Source: Acidobacteriota bacterium (GTDB lineage Bacteria; Acidobacteriota; Terriglobia; Terriglobales; Acidobacteriaceae). Taken from it: a stretch of DNA of 64,000 nucleotides. This document shows positions 9,406 to 19,200 of this stretch, piece by piece. The DNA is taken from contig JAJZGF010000004.1 in NCBI GenBank assembly GCA_021805025.1, positions 1 through 64,000 on the forward strand. Reading direction: 5' to 3'. The translations under genes and the position numbers were made by a program. Each line of letters opens with the position of its first letter. Positions within the stretch are counted from its first letter, which is position 1. The notes below the pieces were generated by a model. That model worked only from the letters and a program-made list of their open reading frames with translations, was not told the origin of the DNA and did not search any database.

Positions 9406-11295
9406 TCAGGCGGGCACCACATCGCCTTCGCCGGGAGCTAGAAAAAGATTCGCTTCCAGGCCATGCTGACGCGTGTACAGGTCATAGTAGCGGCCGCCGA
9501 GTGCGTAGAGTTCCTGATGATTGCCGCGTTCAAGAATGCGTCCTCCTTCCACGACAAGAATCTGATCGGCGCGGCGAATCGTGGAAAGGCGGTGAGCGAT
9601 GACAAACGTAGTGCGGCCCTGCATCAGCTGCGCGAGTCCGGACTGGATCATGGCTTCCGACTCGGAGTCCAGCGAACTGGTCGCTTCGTCCAGAATCAGG
9701 ATGCGAGGCTCGGCCAGCAGCGCACGGGCAATGGAAAGCCGCTGGCGCTGACCGCCGGAGAGCTTGACGCCTCGCTCGCCAACGATGGTGTCGTAGGCCT
9801 CCGGAAACCGCTCGGCAAATTCATCTACACGTGCCGTTTTGCAGGCAAACAGAAACTGCTCTTCCGTCGCATCGGGACGGGAAAACATTACGTTCTCGCG
9901 AATCGTGCCATCAAACAGGAAAGAGTCCTGAAGCACCACGCCCAACTGCGAGCGAAAGGTATGCAGGTCCACGGTCGCGAGGTCCACACCATCCACCAGC
10001 ACACGGCCCTTGAGTGGGGTATGGAAGGCGCAGAGCAGGCTTATGATGGTCGATTTGCCCGACCCCGATGATCCAACCAGCGCAGTCACGGTGCCCGATG
10101 CAGCATTAAAGCTCACGCTGTGCAGCACCGGCTTTTCCGGCGTATACGCAAACTCCACGTTCTGAAACTGCACCGCGCCTTGAATCGGAGGCATCTTCAC
10201 CGTGCGCCCCGGCTCCTGATTCTCCTCCGGCTCCGCCAGAATTTCGTTAGTGCGATCCAGTCCGGCGAATGCCTCGGTCAATTGCGTCCCGACGTTGACG
10301 ATCTGAAACACCGGCGCCACCATCAGCGCGAGAAACATGTTGTATTGAAAGTAGGAACCGACTGTCCAGGTCCCCTTGAGCACCAGATGTCCGCCCAGCC
10401 ACATCACAAGTGCGGACACGATGCCCAGAACCGTGGTCGAGGCCGATCCAAGCACGCTGGTCATCGTCAGCGACTTCATCACGTTTTCCAGCAGCCGATC
10501 CACGCCGATGGAAAAGACCTTATGCTCACGCTCCTCGGCGTGGTAGCCCTTGATGACGCGCACTCCGCCCAGCGACTCCGTCAGCCGCCCAGTCACTTCC
10601 GCATTGATCTTGCCCCGTTCGCGGAAGATTGGGCGAATGACTTTGAAGCCATACTGCAGAATGAATACGAACGCTCCTACGACGGCGAAAACCGTGAGCG
10701 TCACGATGACACTTTGATATAAAAGAAAAAAGAAAACCAGCACGGCGGTCAGCATCCCGCCCACGAACTGCACCAGGCCAGTCCCAACCAGGTTGCGCAC
10801 GCCTTCGACGTCAGTCATGATGCGCGCAACCAGAGTTCCCGTGCGGTTCTCGTCGTAATAAGCCACTGAGAGCAGGCCCACGTGCCGTTGCACTTCCCGC
10901 CGCATTTCGGCAATCAGCCGCTGGCCGGCGACCGAGAGCAGCTGGGTGAGCGAGTAGGAGCTAATCGCCTGCACAATCGTTGCGCCCAGGACCAGCGCGA
11001 TAATGCGCACAAGGAGCGTCGGATGCGGGTGAAGGGGAGAAAGCACCGTGTCCAGCAGGGGCTTCGAGACCAGTGGCAGCGCCAAACCTGCCACGCGATT
11101 GATGGCCATCAAGACCATGCCCGCCACCAGCAGTCCCTTGCGCGGAGCCACCAGCGCCCAGATTTGCGGCCACAGTTTCTTCAAATCCGGCTTGCGCTTC
11201 GGCATGTCCGCCCGGCCACCCCGCGCACCCGGTCCGCGCGGCGTGCTTTCAGCCCGCATCCCCATGCCGATTCCTGCGCCGCGCATACCGCCCAT
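9406..11295 (-). CDS. ABC exporter, MsbA-like fused permease-ATPase
   Basis: A 629-residue half-transporter that should work as a homodimer in the inner membrane. Six transmembrane helices span about residues 50-335. The ATPase domain (about 370-600) has Walker A LVGSSGSGKST, signature LSGGQRQRLSIA, Walker B ILILDEATSSLDSE and the switch histidine in IAHRLST. The fold is that of lipid flippases such as MsbA and of drug exporters, and the substrate cannot be told apart from sequence. The N-terminus (about residues 1-35) is Gly/Arg/Met-rich and unusual, so a start further downstream, such as the Met before PKRKPDLKKL, is possible. It lies 3 nt after the stop of the small membrane protein gene at 11299-11679, suggesting one transcript. 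Confidence 0.88.
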   Translation of the reverse strand: MGGMRGAGIGMGMRAESTPRGPGARGGRADMPKRKPDLKKLWPQIWALVAPRKGLLVAGMVLMAINRVAGLALPLVSKPLLDTVLSPLHPHPTLLVRIIALVLGATIVQAISSYSLTQLLSVAGQRLIAEMRREVQRHVGLLSVAYYDENRTGTLVARIMTDVEGVRNLVGTGLVQFVGGMLTAVLVFFFLLYQSVIVTLTVFAVVGAFVFILQYGFKVIRPIFRERGKINAEVTGRLTESLGGVRVIKGYHAEEREHKVFSIGVDRLLENVMKSLTMTSVLGSASTTVLGIVSALVMWLGGHLVLKGTWTVGSYFQYNMFLALMVAPVFQIVNVGTQLTEAFAGLDRTNEILAEPEENQEPGRTVKMPPIQGAVQFQNVEFAYTPEKPVLHSVSFNAASGTVTALVGSSGSGKSTIISLLCAFHTPLKGRVLVDGVDLATVDLHTFRSQLGVVLQDSFLFDGTIRENVMFSRPDATEEQFLFACKTARVDEFAERFPEAYDTIVGERGVKLSGGQRQRLSIARALLAEPRILILDEATSSLDSESEAMIQSGLAQLMQGRTTFVIAHRLSTIRRADQILVVEGGRILERGNHQELYALGGRYYDLYTRQHGLEANLFLAPGEGDVVPA

Positions 11296-11298
11296 GCG

Positions 11299-11679
11299 CT
11301 AAACCTTTCCCGAGCGCCGTGCCGCGATAAAGGAACGCACGCACAGGATGACGTAGATCAGCATCAGGCCCGCCATGGTCAACTTCGAGGCAAGAGCAAC
11401 CATGTCGGGCTGCAGGCCTGCTGAAGAGGCATGCACGTAGCCGCGCACGCCCTCCGCCGCTCCGCCCAGGAAGGCAATAAGGCCGATGGTCACATTGACG
11501 TGCATGAAGAGCTTGCGCCGTGCCTCGCTGGGGCTGATGGCCAGCCCGCCGAAAATACCCAGCAAGACGCCGAAGCCTGCAGGAATCAGCGCCGTGGGAT
11601 GCTGGCTGCCCGTCCCCACATAGCCAACCAGCCCGAGCGCGATCAGCAATCCGGCAAAGATTAGAGTCACTTTTGCCAT
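11299..11679 (-). CDS. Small four-helix membrane protein, unknown function
   Basis: A 126-residue protein with four predicted membrane helices (about residues 5-22, 32-50, 60-78 and 98-118). ATG 11679 is preceded by AAGGGAA at good spacing; an upstream start at 11703 is possible. It is the first gene of a two-gene unit with the ABC exporter, so it may belong to the same envelope function. I do not recognise the family. The gap 11704-11857 upstream holds no gene. Confidence 0.65.
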   Translation of the reverse strand: MAKVTLIFAGLLIALGLVGYVGTGSQHPTALIPAGFGVLLGIFGGLAISPSEARRKLFMHVNVTIGLIAFLGGAAEGVRGYVHASSAGLQPDMVALASKLTMAGLMLIYVILCVRSFIAARRSGKV

Positions 11680-11857
11680 TCCGATTCCCTTCTCTCTTAA
11701 CAAACAACGATGCAGTAGTTTGGATGATCGTTCAGCCGAAGCGATGCACTATTCCCCGCCGGGACCGGCCTCGCGGTCGCCCTCGGGCTCCTGCCCAGCC
11801 GGCTGTTGGCCTCCCTGGCTAAAGGCACACCGTTCGGTAGGCGCTCGGCGAGATCTT

Positions 11858-12760
11858 TCACGCTCCGCCGGCCGCCATTTTTACATCGATAAACACCTGA
11901 TCCGGAGTCCACTCGTTCCCAGGGTAAAACTGCACAACCTTTCCGTCGCGCCCGATGAGCGTGGTAGACAGCGTGTGCGTGATGGAGCCGTCGCCGCCTG
12001 TAGTAATGCCCACATCAAAATATTTGGCCATGTTGTCCAGAACTGCCTTCTGCGGCACGGCAAAGTCCCAGTGCGCAAAAGCATCCTTTGTATCGCTGCC
12101 GATATACTCGGCGCCATAAGCACGCAGCCGCACCGGCGTGTCATGTTCGGGGTCAAAACTGATGCAGAGCAGATGCGTCTTGGCAAGCAGCGCAGGATTG
12201 GCGGCAAGCTGCCGCTCAATGACCGCAAAGTTGTGTGTCACGAGCGGGCAAAAATTGGGCAGAGGGCAACGCGTGTAGATGAACGTCAAAAGCAGCGCCC
12301 TGCTGCGAAATTGTCTGAGGTGAAGGACGCGCCCATCCTGATTGCGCAGCGCGAAGTCCGGCACCAGATCACCGGGCGCGGGAACATGGTAAACCGAGGT
12401 GGGCCGGTAGTCCGGCTTTCCCTGCGCCACCACCACAATGTGGTCCAGCAGTACATCGGCATCCGCATTCTGCGAAACCAGCACATCCGCCGTGATGACA
12501 TCGCCGGGATGCAATTCGCCCAGAATGCTGGGGTCCTTGAGCTTATAGGGCATGGTCATCGCGTCCATAAAGCCCGGGATGGCCTCGTGGTTCAGCGTTA
12601 CCTCGCCCGTCGAGGGGTTTGCCGCGACAACCTTGCCGCGCAGCTTATACACCTTATAAGAAGGACTGGCAGAAGCGGTCGGAGCAGCCTGCTGGCCAGA
12701 GCGGCATCCGCCCAAAGCAACGACAAGCAGCGCTGAAAGTGTGAGAATTCGGCGAATCAC
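11858..12760 (-). CDS. CusF-like/SCO1-SenC fusion lipoprotein (copper chaperone)
   Basis: A 300-residue lipoprotein with signal peptide and lipobox VALGGC (Cys19). Residues about 35-112 form a CusF-like small beta-barrel with candidate copper ligands His58, Met68 and Met70 (GFMDAMTMPY). Residues about 125-298 are an SCO1/SenC thioredoxin-fold domain. Its metal-binding cysteines are in TRCPLPNFCP (Cys165 and Cys171), a C-x5-C spacing rather than the usual C-x3-C, and the partner histidine lies in DGSITHTLS. SCO proteins deliver copper to cytochrome c oxidase. Here the fused CusF module may collect copper for the SCO domain. No oxidase genes are in the window. It is divergent from the AddB-like gene. 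Confidence 0.87.
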   Translation of the reverse strand: MIRRILTLSALLVVALGGCRSGQQAAPTASASPSYKVYKLRGKVVAANPSTGEVTLNHEAIPGFMDAMTMPYKLKDPSILGELHPGDVITADVLVSQNADADVLLDHIVVVAQGKPDYRPTSVYHVPAPGDLVPDFALRNQDGRVLHLRQFRSRALLLTFIYTRCPLPNFCPLVTHNFAVIERQLAANPALLAKTHLLCISFDPEHDTPVRLRAYGAEYIGSDTKDAFAHWDFAVPQKAVLDNMAKYFDVGITTGGDGSITHTLSTTLIGRDGKVVQFYPGNEWTPDQVFIDVKMAAGGA

Positions 12761-12775
12761 ACCTCAGTTTACTAT

Positions 12776-12813
12776 CCGCGGCGACCGTGAGCTGCAGGCA
12801 GTTGACGCCGCGG
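12776..12813. repeat. Inverted repeat between divergent SCO1 and addB-like genes
   Basis: Perfect 8-bp arms CCGCGGCG (12776-12783) and CGCCGCGG (12806-12813) separated by 22 nt, inside the 78-bp divergent promoter region. It could form a hairpin in the addB leader or be a regulator site. Its GC-rich composition makes chance plausible. Confidence 0.3.
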
Positions 12814-12838
12814 CGGAGGGACAGCGTATAACGCAGGA

Positions 12839-15517
12839 ATGAGTCCCGCGGACAATCCTGACATCCCTGACATCGACCTGTGGCTTCGCAATGGCGGATT
12901 GGTGGTCACAGGCAATGATCGTGCCGCGCGTGCTCTCCGCCAGGACTTCCATCGTCGCAGGCGCGCTGAGGGATTTACGGCATGGCAGGCACCACAGATT
13001 CAGGATTGGGCAAGCTTCGCACAGGCCGCATGGGAAGCACGCTCCGTCGATGGTCGGATGGTGTTGAATCCGGCGCTGGAGCAGGGCATCTGGGCCGGAA
13101 TCGTTGCACAGGAGGCGCATCTTGCCGCTCTGCTGCCCGGTCCACGCTACAGGTTGGCGAACCTGGTCATGCAAGGGTACGGGTTGCTGTGCGGCTACTC
13201 GCCGCGCCACCTGCAAACCATGGCGCGTAGCACTTGGAGCCTTGATCCAGGCATTTTTAGTGCATGGCTCACCACGTTTGAGGCCGAATGCCGCGCTCTG
13301 GATGTGCTCAGCGTCAGCCGCGTTGCGCTGGAGGCGATTCCGCTGCTTGAAGCGGATCACGCGCAACGTCCGCCGATCCTCACCGTGGGGTTCGACAGGA
13401 TGCAACCTGTGCAACATGCGTTTCTCACTGCCTGGGGCGCCTGGCAACCCGGCAAGGCCGGCGCGCCGGCGCAGCACGTCCAGCACCTTCATGCCGGCGA
13501 TCTGCAACAGGAACTGGATGCATGCGCCCATTGGTGCATGCAACTGCTCGGCGCCAATCCGGAGGCCCGCGTGCTGGTGATTTCGCGGGAGGTGGCCGAG
13601 CATCGCGGCGCCATCGAGCGGGCCTTCCTGCGCCATGCTCCTGCCTCAGCCGATCCGGTGTTTGAGTTCTCACTCGGCATCCCGCTGAGCCAGGCGATCG
13701 TGCCGCGCGCCTACCTGACAATGCTGCGCTGGCTTGATGGCGCACTGGAAGAGACAGCCGTCGACTGGCTGCTCGCGACGGGGTTTGCGGCACAGGATGC
13801 CGACGAATCGGCCGCATTGCAGGCCTGCATGCGCTGGCTGCGTCGGGCCGGTCTGCAGCGCCCCACGTGGACTCTGGATGCTTTTGCCCGCCAGCGTATC
13901 GGGGGCGGAACGCTTCCCGCCGCCTGGATCGAGCGCACGCTGGCAGCGCGGGAGCATCTGCTCGCCGCAGCGCATCCACCGCGCCATCCGCTCGAATGGG
14001 CAGCGCTGGTCCCTGAACTTCTAGACCGGATGCGCCTGACAGGCGAGCGCAGATTTTCAAGCGCAGACTACCAGGCCGCTCGCCGATGGGAGCAGGCGCT
14101 GGACACTTGCGGATCACTTGGCTTCAACGGACGCCATATCTCGTGGCAGGATTTTCTTGCGGCATTGGCCCGCATCGTAGAGGAGACTCTTTTCGCGCCT
14201 GAATCGAGCCATGCCCCCATCCAGATTACGGGACCGGTCGAGTCCGCAGGACTTGTCGCCGATGCAATCTGGTTTCTTGGCGCGGATGAAGATTCCTGGC
14301 CCGCCACCGGATCCGCACACCCATTGCTGCCCCTGCAGGTGCAATGCGACGCGGCCATGCCGCACGCCAGCCCGTTGCACGACTGGGAGTTGGCACAGAG
14401 CATCACCGAGCGGCTGCTGGCTTCCGCGCCCATCGTTCACTTCAGCTATGCTCTCCAAAAAAACACGATGGAGACGAGGCCGTCGCGCATCGTCATCAAG
14501 CTTGCCGGCCCATCTACGCCTTTGCCTGCATCGACAGTAGAGCCAATTCAGCCGCGCACCATCCGCTACCACGACACCTCCCGCATCCCCTTGCCGGAGC
14601 ATCGCGCGCATGGCGGGGCAAGCCTCTTGAGCGCGCAATCGCAGTGCCCGTTCAAGGCCTTTGCGACCACGCGGCTGAGCGCGCAGGATTGGGAGCCCGC
14701 CGAACCGGGATTGACTGCAATGCAGCGCGGGCAGCTTCTGCATCATGTGATGCGCGCAGTGTGGGGTGGACCGCCCCATGGACTCAGCAACCTTGACGAT
14801 CTGCATAGACGATCGGATTTGGCGGCGTTCGTTGCGCATCATGTGCGCAGAACAGTCGCAGAAAAGCTGCCCGACGGTGTGCGCGACCGAATGCCGCGCC
14901 GATACCTTGATCTGGAAGAGCAGCGGCTGGTCCAGTTGGTGACGGAGTGGCTCGGGTATGAAGCGACGCGCCTGTCGTTCCGTGTTGAGCAGGTCGAGGC
15001 GCCTGCTGTCGTGCAGATTGCCGGGCTTGCATTGAACCTGCGCATGGACCGCATTGACTGCCTCAACGACGGGAGCCTGCTGGTCATTGACTACAAGACG
15101 GGCAGTGTCTCCATCAGAGACTGGGAACTGCCGCGCCCACAAGACGTGCAGCTTCCACTCTATGCCACGGTTGCGCTTCCTGAACCGCACAAGGCCGGTG
15201 GACTGGTCTTGGCCCAGGTGCAGACCGGAAAGTCCCGCTTTGCCGGATGCGTCACCGATCCATCGACCACTCTGTTCGGAGGGCTCAAGGGCAGCAACCT
15301 TTTGATGAAGCACCGCCTGACGGATGACCAGCTCAGCGCGTGGCGGAAGACCATCGAGCAACTTGCACGAGACTATCTTGCAGGCGATGCCGCCGTGGAT
15401 CCGCGCAAATATCCTGAGACGTGCGTCGCGTGCGGACTCCAGACCTTGTGCCGCATCCAGGAGCAGCAGCCATTGGTCGTACTCGACGAAGAAGAGCCGG
15501 AGGCCGACGATGACTAA
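12839..15517 (+). CDS. addB: AddB-like nuclease subunit with Fe-S cysteine motif
   Basis: An 892-residue protein with an inactive-helicase-like N-terminal part and a C-terminal PD-(D/E)XK nuclease of the RecB family. Nuclease residues visible are the histidines in GQLLHHVM (635/636), Asp738 (RMDRID), Asp751 and Lys753 (LLVIDYKTG). Cys603 (SQCPFKAF) together with Cys862, Cys865 and Cys871 (CVACGLQTLC) reproduces the AddB arrangement of one distant cysteine plus C-x2-C-x5-C, which holds a 4Fe-4S cluster that staples the nuclease domain. AddAB resects double-strand breaks for recombination. AGGA precedes ATG 12839. The stop overlaps the start of the AddA-like gene by 8 nt, implying coupled translation. 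Confidence 0.85.
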   Translation: MSPADNPDIPDIDLWLRNGGLVVTGNDRAARALRQDFHRRRRAEGFTAWQAPQIQDWASFAQAAWEARSVDGRMVLNPALEQGIWAGIVAQEAHLAALLPGPRYRLANLVMQGYGLLCGYSPRHLQTMARSTWSLDPGIFSAWLTTFEAECRALDVLSVSRVALEAIPLLEADHAQRPPILTVGFDRMQPVQHAFLTAWGAWQPGKAGAPAQHVQHLHAGDLQQELDACAHWCMQLLGANPEARVLVISREVAEHRGAIERAFLRHAPASADPVFEFSLGIPLSQAIVPRAYLTMLRWLDGALEETAVDWLLATGFAAQDADESAALQACMRWLRRAGLQRPTWTLDAFARQRIGGGTLPAAWIERTLAAREHLLAAAHPPRHPLEWAALVPELLDRMRLTGERRFSSADYQAARRWEQALDTCGSLGFNGRHISWQDFLAALARIVEETLFAPESSHAPIQITGPVESAGLVADAIWFLGADEDSWPATGSAHPLLPLQVQCDAAMPHASPLHDWELAQSITERLLASAPIVHFSYALQKNTMETRPSRIVIKLAGPSTPLPASTVEPIQPRTIRYHDTSRIPLPEHRAHGGASLLSAQSQCPFKAFATTRLSAQDWEPAEPGLTAMQRGQLLHHVMRAVWGGPPHGLSNLDDLHRRSDLAAFVAHHVRRTVAEKLPDGVRDRMPRRYLDLEEQRLVQLVTEWLGYEATRLSFRVEQVEAPAVVQIAGLALNLRMDRIDCLNDGSLLVIDYKTGSVSIRDWELPRPQDVQLPLYATVALPEPHKAGGLVLAQVQTGKSRFAGCVTDPSTTLFGGLKGSNLLMKHRLTDDQLSAWRKTIEQLARDYLAGDAAVDPRKYPETCVACGLQTLCRIQEQQPLVVLDEEEPEADDD

Positions 15518-18500
15518 GCTCCCAAGCCGGCGTATGCCATCAGGCACTCTGCCGCCGGACCCTCTGCCACCGGATCATGATCAGCGCACCCGCGCGCTCG
15601 ATACGGGGCGATCCATTCTGGTGGAAGCGCCTGCAGGATCCGGAAAGACCGACCTGCTGACGCGCCGCTTTCTGCGCCTGCTGGCTGAAGTGGATGAACC
15701 CGGACAGATCGTTGCCATTACATTTACCAGGGCGGCCGCTGCCGAGATGCGCCACCGCATTCTTGCAGAGCTTGAGAAGGCTGAAGCGAACGGCGCACCC
15801 GGCCCCGATGCAGAAGCGGACGCAATGAAGTCCCTGGCGTGGAAAGCAACAGAACGAGCCCGGATGCGTAACTGGCAAATCAGCGATCTTCCCGCACAGT
15901 TGCGCATCTCCACCATCGACTCTTTTTGCCGCGATCTTGCGTTACAACAGCCATTCCTCTCCGGGCTGGGCGCTGATCTGAACATTTACGGGCAGCCGGC
16001 AGAGCTGTACCGGCGCGCCGCGCGGCGCACGCTGGAGAAAGTCGAGGCCGGCGACGCAAGACTGCGCACAGCCATTGAGGCGCTGCTGTCGTGGCGCGAC
16101 AACTATTGGATGGAGATGGAGGATCTGCTCGTCACAATGCTCGCCAGGCGCGACAGCTGGATGCACGGCTTTGTGCTGGAGCGAAATCAAGAAATGGATC
16201 TATTGCGCGCCCGGCTCGAGCAGCCATTTACGCATGCTATCCGTACTCATCTAAGCCGGATGCATGATTTGCTCGACCGCGTTCCCGGCGGCCATGACGA
16301 AATTCTTTCGCTTGCCCGCTTCGCCTGTGAGCAGATGAATCACACACTGCACAGGGATCTCGCGGAGCTGACGCAGATCCCGTCCGGCCCCTTTTCAGAC
16401 AGCACGATGTTGGACGACGCACGGTACGCATGGAATAGCGTTGCGGCGCTTTTACTCACGCAAGAGGGGAATCTTCGCCGGCGGATCGACAAGACGCTCG
16501 GGTTCCCCCAGGACGCCAAGCGCGAAAAGGAGCGGTTGGCTTCGCTGATTCAGAGCCTTCGCGGAGTCGAGGGCTTTGAGGCTGCGCTCGCGGCGGTCAC
16601 AGACCTGCCCTCCGCTACCTACTCCGAAGATGAGTGGAGGATTGTACAGGCATGCTTCACCGTGCTCAGTCAGGCCGCGGCGGAGCTGCGTGTGGTGTTC
16701 GCGGAAGCCGGAGCCATGGACTTTGTTGAAATCGCTCAGATTGCTCAGGGCGTTCTGCAGGAGGAGGATGGCACTCCGAGCGAGGCCGCAATCGCCGTCG
16801 CGGATGGAATTCATCACCTGCTAGTGGACGAGTTCCAGGATACAAGCCGCAGACAACATCGCCTTCTGGCCAGTCTTGTTGCCGCATGGCCGGGAACGGA
16901 GAATCGCAGCCTGTTCGTCGTAGGCGATCCGAAGCAATCTATCTATTTCTTCCGTGACGCGGATGCCGAGCTGTTTCCGCGTGTTGCTTCACTTGGGCTT
17001 GAGACACCCGCCGGCCCCGCCGTAGCGCTCGATCGCGTCTCGCTTACAGCGAACTTCCGCACAGATCCATCGCTGGTTGGTGCCGTGAATCAAATCTTCG
17101 AACCCATCTTTGCAGTGGATGACGGCAGTGGCGTCCGCTTTCTCGCTGCCGAGCCCGCGCGCAAACCTGGCTCCTCGACGGGCCCTCGTCTGCAGTTGCA
17201 CCTGGAGTTCATGCCCAGGACGCAGCAACGGCGCGGCAGTTTGGCGCAGTTTACGCAGCAGAACAACAAAGGCGAGGAGGCAAGAGAAGCTGCCCAGGCC
17301 GCTCACTTGCAAGAGATGGTCGCTCTCATCCGCAGTCACAGCGATCGCATCGAAAGGGCGCGCTCCAGCGGCGATAAATACAGAATCGCAGTGTTGGGCC
17401 GCACGCGCACGGCCCTCGCGCTGGTCGCGGATGCTCTCCACGAGGCCTCGATTCCCTTTCGTGCGGTGGAGCTTGAACAACTGAAAACCCGCCCTGAGAT
17501 TCTGGATGCCCTTGCGCTGGGGCGTGCGCTGCTCAATCCGCAGGACCGAGTGGCCTGGCTGGGTGTGTTGCGCGCGCCATGGTGCGGGCTGTCTCTGGAC
17601 GATCTTCACGTCATCGCCGGCACAGACGATTCCAAGCCACCGGAGCCTTCCATTCCTTCGCTGCTGCCCGAACGGCATCAAGCACTCAGCGATCACGGCC
17701 GTGCTGCCGTGGGCCGCATTATGACGGTGCTCGATGCATTGCCCGGCCTGCGCGGTTCCATGCCAACCGCAACGCTGGGTACTTGGCTCGAACAAGCATG
17801 GATAATGCTCGGCGGCGAGCTCTGCGTTGACTCTGCGGCACGAGCGAATCTAAATCTCCTGTGGAGTTGTCTGGACCAATTGCCCGATGGCGCGGAAGGT
17901 CTGTTGGGACCCGGCCTTGACTCCGCACTGAAAGAGCTGACTGCTCTGCCCGATCCCGCAGCGAGCAGCGACTGTGGCGTGCAGTTGATGACGATTCACA
18001 AGTCCAAAGGTCTGGAGTTTGAAGTGGTGATCGTGCCGGACCTTCAGGCTCGATCCGCAAGTACACATGGCAAGCTGCTCTCCTGGCTTGAGCGCGGGCT
18101 GCCAGAGCCGGACGAATCCGGCGAGATGACCGAGTTTCTCGTGGCGCCTCTTCAAACCAGGGGCGCGGATCGAGGGCAGGCAAAGCAGTGGGTCGATCGT
18201 GAATTCCGGAAGCGGGAGTTGCAGGAGATGCGGCGCATTCTCTATGTTGCCGCGACGCGCGCACGCGAAGAATTGCACTTGTTTGCACGGCCGACGTACA
18301 AGGAAGAGCAGGGCGAGCTGGTGCTGGCGACGCCCGCCGACTCGTTGCTCGCCACCGCATGGCCCGCATTGTGGCAGCCGGTCCAGGAGAGCTTTGATGC
18401 ATGGAAAACCGCACAGGCGCAGTCGCAGGATTCCGTCGGCGGCACCGTACAGTCGATTGCCGCATCAGAGGGAAGCAAGCTTCTGATGATGTCCTCGCCG

Positions 18501-19193
18501 GGTGCAGCTACAACTCTGCGTCGTCTGGCGCCAGACGACATCGCCGCAAACCTGGTGCTTCCTACCACGCATAGGCCGATAGATGAAGCCGCACAAAGCG
18601 AGACGAAACTCTACCAACGCCATGAAGGCGGCCGGCTTGCGCGCGCGCTTGGCACCGCTGTCCATGCACTGCTGGAACAGCTGGCCCGGCTGCGCGCCCG
18701 CGACGACTGGGATTCAGCACGCGCGGCACTGGCTGCGATGGAAGGCCGCATCATCGCTCAGGTGCGCGCCGCGGGAGCTGCTCCGTCTCATGCAGCATCC
18801 ATCGCCAAAGAGGCGGTGGGAATTGCGCTTGAGGCCTCCAACGAACCGGTGGGACAGTGGATTCTCTCTCCCCACACACAGGCTGCCAGCGAAGCTGCAT
18901 GGACCGGCGTCGTGAAGGGCGCACTGCGCACCGTGCGCGTGGACAGGGTCTATTGCGCTGGGCCCGAGCCATTGTCGGAAGGCGACTCCACCACGTGGCT
19001 TATCGATTACAAAACAACTCAGGTTGCAAGCGCAGATCCCGCTGAGTCCATTGCCGCATTGCGTGCCATGTTCGCGCCGCAGTTGAGCGCCTATGCCGCG
19101 GTGCTCGCCAACTTTGACCAGAAGGCAACCATCCACGCGGGGCTCTATTACCCGAGGATGCGCTTGTTCGATTGGTGGAGGGTCGAAGACTGA
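15510..19193 (+). CDS. addA: AddA-like UvrD-family helicase-nuclease
   Basis: A 1227-residue superfamily 1A helicase with a C-terminal nuclease, the partner of the preceding gene. Motifs in order: Walker A EAPAGSGKT (residues 39-47), ITFTRAAAAEM (Ia), DEFQDTSRRQ (II), GDPKQSIYFFRDAD (III), NFRTDP (IV), TIHKSKGLEF (V) and VAATRAREELHLF (VI). Near the C-terminus GTAVHALLE and LIDYKTT (Asp1166, Lys1168) form a PD-(D/E)XK nuclease site. I chose ATG 15510, which overlaps the addB stop (ATGACTAA) and has GGAGG 6 nt upstream; the frame runs open further upstream inside addB. It loads RecA after end resection in known systems. Confidence 0.88.
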   Translation: MTKLPSRRMPSGTLPPDPLPPDHDQRTRALDTGRSILVEAPAGSGKTDLLTRRFLRLLAEVDEPGQIVAITFTRAAAAEMRHRILAELEKAEANGAPGPDAEADAMKSLAWKATERARMRNWQISDLPAQLRISTIDSFCRDLALQQPFLSGLGADLNIYGQPAELYRRAARRTLEKVEAGDARLRTAIEALLSWRDNYWMEMEDLLVTMLARRDSWMHGFVLERNQEMDLLRARLEQPFTHAIRTHLSRMHDLLDRVPGGHDEILSLARFACEQMNHTLHRDLAELTQIPSGPFSDSTMLDDARYAWNSVAALLLTQEGNLRRRIDKTLGFPQDAKREKERLASLIQSLRGVEGFEAALAAVTDLPSATYSEDEWRIVQACFTVLSQAAAELRVVFAEAGAMDFVEIAQIAQGVLQEEDGTPSEAAIAVADGIHHLLVDEFQDTSRRQHRLLASLVAAWPGTENRSLFVVGDPKQSIYFFRDADAELFPRVASLGLETPAGPAVALDRVSLTANFRTDPSLVGAVNQIFEPIFAVDDGSGVRFLAAEPARKPGSSTGPRLQLHLEFMPRTQQRRGSLAQFTQQNNKGEEAREAAQAAHLQEMVALIRSHSDRIERARSSGDKYRIAVLGRTRTALALVADALHEASIPFRAVELEQLKTRPEILDALALGRALLNPQDRVAWLGVLRAPWCGLSLDDLHVIAGTDDSKPPEPSIPSLLPERHQALSDHGRAAVGRIMTVLDALPGLRGSMPTATLGTWLEQAWIMLGGELCVDSAARANLNLLWSCLDQLPDGAEGLLGPGLDSALKELTALPDPAASSDCGVQLMTIHKSKGLEFEVVIVPDLQARSASTHGKLLSWLERGLPEPDESGEMTEFLVAPLQTRGADRGQAKQWVDREFRKRELQEMRRILYVAATRAREELHLFARPTYKEEQGELVLATPADSLLATAWPALWQPVQESFDAWKTAQAQSQDSVGGTVQSIAASEGSKLLMMSSPGAATTLRRLAPDDIAANLVLPTTHRPIDEAAQSETKLYQRHEGGRLARALGTAVHALLEQLARLRARDDWDSARAALAAMEGRIIAQVRAAGAAPSHAASIAKEAVGIALEASNEPVGQWILSPHTQAASEAAWTGVVKGALRTVRVDRVYCAGPEPLSEGDSTTWLIDYKTTQVASADPAESIAALRAMFAPQLSAYAAVLANFDQKATIHAGLYYPRMRLFDWWRVED

Positions 19194-19200
19194 TCGGCCC

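Noticed and set aside
14114-15547. Long minus-strand open frame opposite the AddB-like gene
   Set aside because: It is the complement of a conserved nuclease gene in GC-rich DNA, with no family resemblance or ribosome-binding site.
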